Positions 58,859-64,000 of a DNA stretch of 64,000 nucleotides are shown here, piece after piece. The position numbers were made by a program, and so were the translations under genes. The notes below the pieces were generated by a model. The model was not told the DNA's origin and ran no database searches. It was given only the letters and a program-made list of their open reading frames with translations. Within the stretch, counting starts at the first letter, position 1. Every line of letters begins with the position of its first letter. Source of the DNA: Robertmurraya kyonggiensis (GTDB lineage: Bacteria; Bacillota; Bacilli; Bacillales; Cytobacillaceae); assembly GCF_005116465.1 (NCBI RefSeq), contig NZ_SWBM01000003.1, positions 186,001 through 250,000 of the forward strand, written 5' to 3'.

Positions 58859-58926
58859 AAGGGTTTTCGAGACTAAGAATATCCATCGCACAACTGGCAG
58901 AATGTTTCCCAATCTCGAAAACCCTT
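58859..58926. terminator. long-loop terminator after rlmD
   Basis: AAGGGTTTTCGAGA and TCTCGAAAACCCTT form a perfect 14-bp stem with a 40-base loop. On the minus strand it is followed by GTTTTTATTTATT, 25 bases after the rlmD stop. Flanking TTTATT runs make it nearly symmetrical. Confidence 0.75.
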
Positions 58927-58950
58927 TATTTATCATTACTTTGAATAGCG

Positions 58951-60336
58951 CTATTTCTCCACCCTAGACATCAAGGCAACACACTCCACGTGCGCCGTCT
59001 GTGGAAACATATCGACCGGCTGCATGAATTCAACCTTGTATTTTGGTAACAATACGGCGATATCCTTTGCCAAAGTAGAAGGGTTACATGACACGTATAC
59101 TACTTTTTTCGGTTTCACCTGTAAAATGGTTTTCAGCAATTGCTGATCAAGCCCTGTACGCGGAGGGTCAACGATAACCACATCCGGCTTCCAGCCTTCC
59201 TTCACCCATTTCGGCATGACTTCTTCTGCTTTTCCTACCTCATATTTTGCATGCTTAATTCCATGACGAGCCGCGTTTTTCTTGGCATCTTCAATCGATT
59301 CACGAATCACGTCCATGCCACGAATTTCACCAGCTTTATCAGCAACCCATAAGCCAATCGTACCGACTCCACAATAAGCGTCGACAACCTTTTCTGCCCC
59401 TGTCAGTCCTGCAGAATCCTTGACCTCATTATAGAGTCTGATTGTTTGTTCAGGATTCAGTTGGAAAAATGTTCGCGCAGAAAGCTCGAATTGTAAATCA
59501 CCCAACGTCTCCTGAATAAAATCGTTTCCTTCTAATGTGACTGATTCATCACCAAAAATAAGGGACGTCTTCTGCCCATTGACGTTCTGCACAATCGACT
59601 TCACTTCAGGAACATGAGTCTTAATTTTCTCTACAAGAATGTTCTTTTTCGGCAATTCTTTTTGCGACGTTATCAAAACAATTTGCAATTCGCCAGTCTG
59701 AATCCCAACTCTCGCAACAATCGTCCGAACAATTCCTTTTCTCGTTTTTTCATTATAAATCGAAATATTGAGTTCCTGTAAAATACGTTTGACTGCTTCC
59801 GTCGCTTTATTTGTTAAAGGATGCTGAACCGCACATTGCTGAATATTAATTAGTTTGTGTGAATTGATTCCGTACAAACCAGCTAATACCTGACCATCAC
59901 GGTTTCCAACCTGAAATTGACTCTTATTACGATAATTCCACGGGTCTTCCATTCCAATCGTCTCTCGAATTTCTAGCGCATCTACTTTTAATTTCGTATG
60001 TCGTTCAAGCGACTGAATAACGATATCCCGCTTCTCTTTTAGCTGTTGGTCATAGCGTAAATGCTGCAACTGGCAACCTCCACACTCCTCATACACTGGA
60101 CACGGTGGCTGAACTCGGTAAGCTGACTTCTTGCGGATTTTTTTTATTTTACCTTCCGCAAATTTCGGATGGACCTTTGTTGCTTCTACTACCACTTCTT
60201 CACCCGGCAGCGCACCTGGTACAAAGACGACCTGCTTTTTAAAATAACCGACACCTTCCCCATTGATCCCTAGTCGCTTGATCGTTAAAGGAAAGGTTTG
60301 CTTCAGTTGTATTTTCACTGTTTGTTTTTTTTTCAT
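58951..60336 (-). CDS. rlmD: 23S rRNA (uracil-C5)-methyltransferase, RlmD/YfjO type
   Basis: The 461-residue enzyme is a TrmA/RumA-family methyltransferase. An N-terminal TRAM domain ([40 protein letters not shown]) is followed by the iron-sulfur cysteines ([15 protein letters not shown]), SAM-binding [20 protein letters not shown], and catalytic [20 protein letters not shown] with [13 protein letters not shown] at the end. It is complete, so the accessory DNA lies beside it rather than inside. By synteny with yfjP and pdaA it corresponds to yfjO of B. subtilis. Confidence 0.93.
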   Translation of the reverse strand: MKKKQTVKIQLKQTFPLTIKRLGINGEGVGYFKKQVVFVPGALPGEEVVVEATKVHPKFAEGKIKKIRKKSAYRVQPPCPVYEECGGCQLQHLRYDQQLKEKRDIVIQSLERHTKLKVDALEIRETIGMEDPWNYRNKSQFQVGNRDGQVLAGLYGINSHKLINIQQCAVQHPLTNKATEAVKRILQELNISIYNEKTRKGIVRTIVARVGIQTGELQIVLITSQKELPKKNILVEKIKTHVPEVKSIVQNVNGQKTSLIFGDESVTLEGNDFIQETLGDLQFELSARTFFQLNPEQTIRLYNEVKDSAGLTGAEKVVDAYCGVGTIGLWVADKAGEIRGMDVIRESIEDAKKNAARHGIKHAKYEVGKAEEVMPKWVKEGWKPDVVIVDPPRTGLDQQLLKTILQVKPKKVVYVSCNPSTLAKDIAVLLPKYKVEFMQPVDMFPQTAHVECVALMSRVEK

Positions 60337-60360
60337 GATGCTTCACTCCATCTATTCGTT

Positions 60361-61215
60361 CTACATTGCTTCCTCAAGACTTCTCCATAAATATAGGGAA
60401 GCATAGCTTAAATAAGGCTCCCACGCCTTTTTATATTCTTCCATCTCTTCTAGAGTTGGCTTACTCTCAAGATTATATAGTTTTTTTAATGCATTTTGCA
60501 GACCAATATCTGCCACTGGAAAGAGATTCGGACGACCCAATCCAAACATCAATAGATTTTGGACAGTCCAAGGCCCGACACCACGCAGCTTAATTAATTC
60601 CTTCATAATTTCTTCATCTGTTTTTTTACGAAGACTATCTATATCTAGAGTCCCATCTACAATTGCTTGAGCAATGCCGATCACATACTCTGCTTTCCGA
60701 CCACTAAATTGCAGCTCTCTTAAATCCTCAACTGTGAGACTTGCTACTTTTTCAGGCTGTGGGTAAAAGAATACACCATCCACCTCAAATCCGAATGTCT
60801 TCACAAACCGCTCCGTTAAGGTATGCGCAAAACTCAAGTTCAATTGTTGGTGAACAATGCATTTTAACAGACAGCCATAAGGATCAAAATCAAGCACTAG
60901 TGGTGTACCGCGATGTTTTTCAAAAATCGGATTCAGATCGGTCATTTGAAAATGATCATGAATATCCGTTAATGGTCTGTTCCATTGAAAAATATGGGCT
61001 AGTTTTTCGATAGCTTCGGGATTACGTGAAGAAATGCTGAACTCTGGCTCGTCTGTACTCCCGATAGCTTTCACTTCAACCACCTGTGGTTTCTGATTCA
61101 CCATCAGTGGAACATTAACACTTCTATTTCCTCTATCAATCGCATGAAGTGGATCAAGAGCAAGCCTGTCCAACACCAAATCAAAATTATAAGGTCCCGA
61201 AATTTTCACCGTCAT
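60361..61215 (-). CDS. DNA-3-methyladenine glycosylase, AlkA/YfjP type
   Basis: This 284-residue base-excision enzyme removes alkylated purines. The N-terminal AlkA-like domain is followed by the helix-hairpin-helix and Gly/Pro-Asp motif: EIMKELIKLRGVGPWTVQNL, LMFGLGRPNLFPVADIGLQN, where the last Asp is catalytic, and KAWEPYLSYASLYLWRSLEE at the end. It is 24 bases upstream of rlmD on the strand, probably in one operon. Confidence 0.92.
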   Translation of the reverse strand: MTVKISGPYNFDLVLDRLALDPLHAIDRGNRSVNVPLMVNQKPQVVEVKAIGSTDEPEFSISSRNPEAIEKLAHIFQWNRPLTDIHDHFQMTDLNPIFEKHRGTPLVLDFDPYGCLLKCIVHQQLNLSFAHTLTERFVKTFGFEVDGVFFYPQPEKVASLTVEDLRELQFSGRKAEYVIGIAQAIVDGTLDIDSLRKKTDEEIMKELIKLRGVGPWTVQNLLMFGLGRPNLFPVADIGLQNALKKLYNLESKPTLEEMEEYKKAWEPYLSYASLYLWRSLEEAM

Positions 61216-61255
61216 CCCACCTAGTCAATTTGCCCGTATTATAGCATTAATTACG

Positions 61256-61293
61256 AAAAAAAGCCCATTCCCGAACTTAACGGAGACATGGGC
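61256..61293 (-). terminator. terminator after pdaA
   Basis: GCCCAT pairs with ATGGGC across a 19-base loop with inner pairing, followed by TTTTTTTCG on the minus strand, nine bases past the pdaA stop. Confidence 0.75.
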
Positions 61294-61301
61294 CATATCA
61301 C

Positions 61302-62096
61302 TTAAAACAGAATTGGATTCTTCATCGCTTTACTTTTCATCAAATCATCGAGCGTCTTAAACGTATACCCTCTCTTCTTTAAATCCTTAATCGCTTTCTC
61401 TAGGGCCTCGGCATTATCCTTGGAGACGCTATGAAGCAGGATTACGGCACCAGGATGAACTTGTCTCATAATATTATCGTAAGCGTATTGCCAACCTCTT
61501 TGCTCATTGACCTTCCAATCGACAAAAGCAACCGACCACATGATATGGGTATAGCCCTGTTCCTTTGCAAGCTTAAGAGTTCTTTCGCTAAGCACTCCTC
61601 GAGGTGGACGTAGATACACCATATTTTTAATTCCCGTGATCTCTTCTGTCTTCTTTCTTACTTTTTCTAATTCCCTCTCCAGCCGACCATCATCAACCTT
61701 TGTTAAATCAGGGTGATAATACGAGTGATTGCCAATAATATGACCCTCCTCCGCCATTCTTCGAACCAAATCAGGCTGGCTTTCCAAATAATGTCCTGTT
61801 AGAAAAAATGCCGCCGGTACCTTTTCTTTTTCCAGAATATCTAAAAACTGTTCTGTATAGCCATTTTCGTAGCCATTATCAAAGGTTAAATAAATGTCTT
61901 TTCTTTCTGGTTCCCCTTTGTATACTGCATCATATTTTTCAAGTAGCTGATCCAATTCTGGCCCCGCCTCTGCAGGCTGCTCATCTCTACCTTTTTTAAA
62001 ACCCCAGTGAATCGCTGTATTGCTAACACTTGCTGAAGCAGTGGTGGTAAAGAGCATAAAAACAAATAGGAAACAAATGCTTCGTTTGAGTTTCAT
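61302..62096 (-). CDS. pdaA: peptidoglycan N-acetylmuramic acid deacetylase PdaA
   Basis: This 264-residue polysaccharide deacetylase helps make muramic delta-lactam in the spore cortex, so its presence indicates an endospore former. It has a Sec signal peptide (KRSICFLFVFMLFTTTASAS), the NodB-type catalytic and metal segments YLTFDNGYENGYTEQFLDIL, FFLTGHYLESQPDLVRRMAE and IIGNHSYYHPDLTKV, RPPRGVLSERTLKLAKEQGY, and the family's PGAVILLHSVSKDNAEALEK. The FDNGY form of motif 1 is the PdaA type. Confidence 0.95.
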   Translation of the reverse strand: MKLKRSICFLFVFMLFTTTASASVSNTAIHWGFKKGRDEQPAEAGPELDQLLEKYDAVYKGEPERKDIYLTFDNGYENGYTEQFLDILEKEKVPAAFFLTGHYLESQPDLVRRMAEEGHIIGNHSYYHPDLTKVDDGRLERELEKVRKKTEEITGIKNMVYLRPPRGVLSERTLKLAKEQGYTHIMWSVAFVDWKVNEQRGWQYAYDNIMRQVHPGAVILLHSVSKDNAEALEKAIKDLKKRGYTFKTLDDLMKSKAMKNPILF

Positions 62097-62165
62097 TCCT
62101 TCTCCTCCTACTAATACTTTTTCCTTATTTTTCGTTAATTGGAGGGAAAAGATGATTTACAATGA

Positions 62166-62387
62166 TTACCTTTTCTCTGAAACAGCAAATCCAAAAGCGA
62201 TAAATGGTAAAAGAATAAATAATATAAAAATTCCTTTTTGCGTCGCAAGAATAATGGCTGGCACAAGCAGTGTTAACCCGCTAAAAAAGTGCGCGAGCCA
62301 AGACTTTTTCCAAAGGCCAAAAAGAAACAACAATCCACCCAAAATCAATAATCCCCATAGACCGATTCCCACTAATAAGAAATCCAT
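62166..62387 (-). CDS. small membrane protein, YfjT-like position
   Basis: This 73-residue protein has two membrane segments (LLVGIGLWGLLILGGLLFLF and LVPAIILATQKGIFILFILL). Its position upstream of pdaA matches yfjT of B. subtilis, also a short hydrophobic protein. No function is known. A GGAGGAATTCAC site precedes the ATG. Confidence 0.75.
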   Translation of the reverse strand: MDFLLVGIGLWGLLILGGLLFLFGLWKKSWLAHFFSGLTLLVPAIILATQKGIFILFILLPFIAFGFAVSEKR

Positions 62388-62472
62388 TGTGAATTCCTCC
62401 GAATCATTTTTCTTTAGTATATTCAGGTTTTGTACAAGTGGAGACTACTTCTGAAACTGAATTGGATCAAAA

Positions 62473-62503
62473 AACTGCATCTCAAATTGATTGAGATGCA
62501 GTT
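62473..62503 (-). terminator. terminator after the CueP gene
   Basis: AACTGCATCTCAA pairs perfectly with TTGAGATGCAGTT around a five-base loop, followed by TTTTGATCC on the minus strand, five bases past the stop. Confidence 0.9.
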
Positions 62504-62508
62504 CATTT

Positions 62509-63045
62509 TTAGCTCAACTTCATTGTGGTGATACAAGTTCCATCTTCTTTAAAAGTTGATAGCTCTGATTCAACGGTTTTCCCGTCATAAGCAATCGTGA
62601 TTTTATAAGTTTCATCACGAGGAAGCCATAAATCGAAAAATCCGTTTGCTTGAGAAATCAACTTTTCGTCTACTACAACATCGCCATCTTCATTTTCAAT
62701 GTATACATCGAATTCTTTTTCTACCAATTCTCCTTGACAACCTGTCAAGCTATGATTCGTTCAAGGATGAGTTTCATTGATATAAGGAGCGATGGAAACA
62801 AAAAATTCATCATCCGGCAAGTCGTACAATGTCTCCTTATTGTCTTCATCCGTTACATTCAATTGCTTGGAAGTAATAGAAGCTGTTTCGCCTTTGATGC
62901 TACCCGTACTGTAATCATGAACTAATTCCTTGATGTTAACCGATTCATTTTTTCCGGAAGAGCTTTCTTCACTTTGCTTGTCTCCACTACAAGCTACTAA
63001 CATCATGCTAGAAAGCATAATAAGGAACACAATTTTCGCTTTCAT
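62509..63045 (-). CDS. cueP: CueP copper-binding lipoprotein with in-frame UGA at a conserved cysteine
   Basis: CueP proteins bind copper outside the membrane. The 178-codon frame from the ATG at 63045 has a lipoprotein signal (LSSMMLVAC, lipobox Cys19), then LPDDEFFVSIAPYINETHP, then TGA at 62763-62761 (codon 95), then TNHSLTGCQGELVEKEFDVY, GFFDLWLPRDETYKITIAYD and a final GTCITTMKLS. The UGA is eight codons before Cys103, with Cys171 near the end; in Salmonella CueP the essential cysteines are 96, 104 and 172, so the UGA takes the first position. A SECIS-like hairpin (62749-62733) follows. It is either a selenoprotein or a one-base nonsense mutant. Confidence 0.8.
62733..62749 (-). promoter_or_regulatory. 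SECIS-like hairpin after the CueP UGA
   Basis: CTTGACA-GGT-TGTCAAG forms a perfect 7-bp stem with a GGT loop on the minus strand. The loop G lies 18 bases after the UGA, within the 16-37 base window and with the loop G expected of bacterial SECIS elements. The bases also encode the conserved LTGCQ, so the fold could be chance. Confidence 0.45.
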
Positions 63046-63144
63046 GTAAGTCACCTCTCATTCGATTCCTCTTATGATCGAATTATACTATTTCTGGACA
63101 AATTAACGATCGATTTCCAGTACTAGACACAATATTTTCATTTT

Positions 63145-64000
63145 TTATGCCAAAAAATCTTTATTATCCAAGTCTTTAATTTCATGGTCGTTCAACTTCT
63201 CAAAAATCGGGTGCATCCAACAGATTACATTTGTTAAAACAATCAAGCTCCCTAGAATAGCAAATAATAGCGGAATGGAAAAGGCTTCAGCAAACATACC
63301 ACCTAATGCGGCCCCGAATGGAATTCCAGCCTGTGCAAGCAATATTCTTACCGAGAAAACTCTCCCACGTAAATGCTCAGGCACTCTACGCTGATATAGT
63401 GTTGTATTGTTGATATTAAACATAATTGCAAATAAGCCTTGTCCGAACGAAAACACGAGAGCGAGCCAATAATAAGGTGTCCAAGCTAGACCAATAAATA
63501 ATAATCCATCTATGAATAAGGAACCTAACATTACTCTTTTTCGATTCTTTGGCTCTTTTAAAATTCCTGTCAGCAAGGAACCACCTAACATCCCCAGGGA
63601 AAAAGCGGATGTAAACAATCCATATTGAAAAGCTGTTCCACCTAATTCATCCGTGATATAAGGAAGGAACATTGGTTGAGCTGCCCCAGAACTAAAATTA
63701 ATGAACATCATCATTATGCCAACCCAGAATAATACTGGATAGACACGAAAGAATTTAAGCCCCTCCTTAAATTGAAAAAACCAGCTTTCCTTTTGTTTCA
63801 CATGCTGTTTTTTCGAGCTTGGATTCATCATTAATAAAAGACCTGCAACACCTAGTGCGAGAATCAGGATATAGAGCACCCATTCTACACTAAATACTGA
63901 AATTAAAATCCCTCCTAGAGTTGGCCCCAAAAGAGTCATTAACTGTCCAGTACCTTCTAATATAGAATTCCCTTTTGTTAATTTATCTTTTGGTAAAATA
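63145..64000 (-). CDS. MFS transporter, N-terminal part beyond window
   Basis: The frame enters from the right window edge (ILPKDKLTKGNSILEGTGQL, then LLGPTLGGIL) and ends at 63145, giving about 284 residues of the C-terminal two thirds. The LxPKxxLTKxNS segment before a GPxLGG helix, the central loop, and six further helices (FSLGMLGGSLLTGILKEPKN, RRVPEHLRGRVFSVRILLAQ) are typical of Bacillaceae drug- or macrolide-type MFS exporters. The substrate is unknown. Confidence 0.85.
   Translation of the reverse strand, partial: ILPKDKLTKGNSILEGTGQLMTLLGPTLGGILISVFSVEWVLYILILALGVAGLLLMMNPSSKKQHVKQKESWFFQFKEGLKFFRVYPVLFWVGIMMMFINFSSGAAQPMFLPYITDELGGTAFQYGLFTSAFSLGMLGGSLLTGILKEPKNRKRVMLGSLFIDGLLFIGLAWTPYYWLALVFSFGQGLFAIMFNINNTTLYQRRVPEHLRGRVFSVRILLAQAGIPFGAALGGMFAEAFSIPLLFAILGSLIVLTNVICWMHPIFEKLNDHEIKDLDNKDFLA

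Larger units (their letters stand above)
58537..58950. other. AT-rich promoter region and gap between the restriction operon and rlmD
   Basis: These 414 bases contain the operon promoter area with two direct repeats TATTWTAACATAAAA (58583-58597 and 58612-58626) and a TATAAT (58589-58584 on the minus strand). Near 58770-58812 a short direct repeat ATCCTATCTCC occurs twice. The rlmD terminator is at 58859-58926. No gene is seen. The junction between accessory and chromosomal DNA probably lies at about 58.65-58.86 kb. Confidence 0.6.

Noticed and set aside
58859-58926. Inverted repeat as a possible attachment site
   Set aside because: It is better explained as the rlmD terminator: stem, T-rich tail and position just after the stop. 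No matching copy exists near the recombinases.
1-64000. CRISPR arrays, rRNA and tRNA genes
   Set aside because: No regularly spaced repeats of CRISPR type and no rRNA or tRNA sequence were recognised on either strand by eye.

Overview
The window looks like the chromosome of a low-GC endospore-forming Firmicute (Bacillaceae). A block at the right end has the gene order of the Bacillus subtilis yfjO-yfjP-pdaA(yfjS)-yfjT neighbourhood: an RlmD-type 23S rRNA uracil methyltransferase, an AlkA-type DNA glycosylase, the spore-cortex deacetylase PdaA and a small membrane protein. These are followed by a copper-binding CueP lipoprotein and an MFS transporter cut by the window edge. The far left edge holds the 5' part of a tRNA-dihydrouridine synthase gene. 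Most of what lies between is mobile or accessory DNA transcribed leftwards (minus strand).

Left accessory region (0.4-5.5 kb): an Lnu-like nucleotidyltransferase, three unrecognised genes (one with an abortive-infection/HEPN-like C-terminus) behind a DUF1413 gene, and a MerR/TipAS regulator overlapping a DUF2268 putative zinc protease. The unrecognised genes could be an undescribed defence cassette.

Prophage (about 5.5-50.7 kb, read right to left): a sigma-factor-like gene with a structured leader; early genes for recombination and replication (DUF2800 nuclease, DUF2815, family A DNA polymerase, antirepressor, DUF4406, VapE primase-helicase, VRR-NUC, SNF2 helicase); a DUF1492 sigma-like late activator; and a late promoter carrying three tandem 10-bp repeats. 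Next come HNH, the small terminase subunit, a SAM-metabolism and DNA-methylation island (MetK, ParB-methyltransferase fusion, a large repeat-bearing C5 methyltransferase), the large terminase subunit, and an HK97-type head and siphovirus tail set. The tail set includes a -1 frameshift chaperone and an autonomous moron gene. Lysis genes and a cluster of three serine recombinases close the element.

Insertions: between the DNA polymerase and the antirepressor sits about 5 kb of cargo. It holds a GAP-family membrane protein with a divergent TetR regulator and, next to them, a complete IS1595-family transposon (42602-45497). The transposon has inverted repeats and an exact 8-bp target duplication, and carries a TetR regulator and an SMR efflux pair whose second gene has an in-frame TGA.

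Right accessory region (50.9-58.6 kb): a compact six-gene operon of an excisionase-like HTH regulator, an N6A/N4C-type methyltransferase, a C5 methyltransferase, an McrB-like AAA+ protein, a LlaJI/McrC-like nuclease and an ImmA/IrrE metallopeptidase with a C-terminal HTH. It may lie inside the prophage or beside it, since I could not find the attachment sites.

The points most worth following are the CueP gene, in which a UGA stands at a conserved copper-binding cysteine and is followed by a SECIS-like hairpin; the passenger-carrying IS1595 transposon; the LlaJI-like operon with its peptidase; repeated 3' tails of the sigma-like gene at three module junctions; and iteron-like GGAACAAG repeats around the end of the VapE gene.
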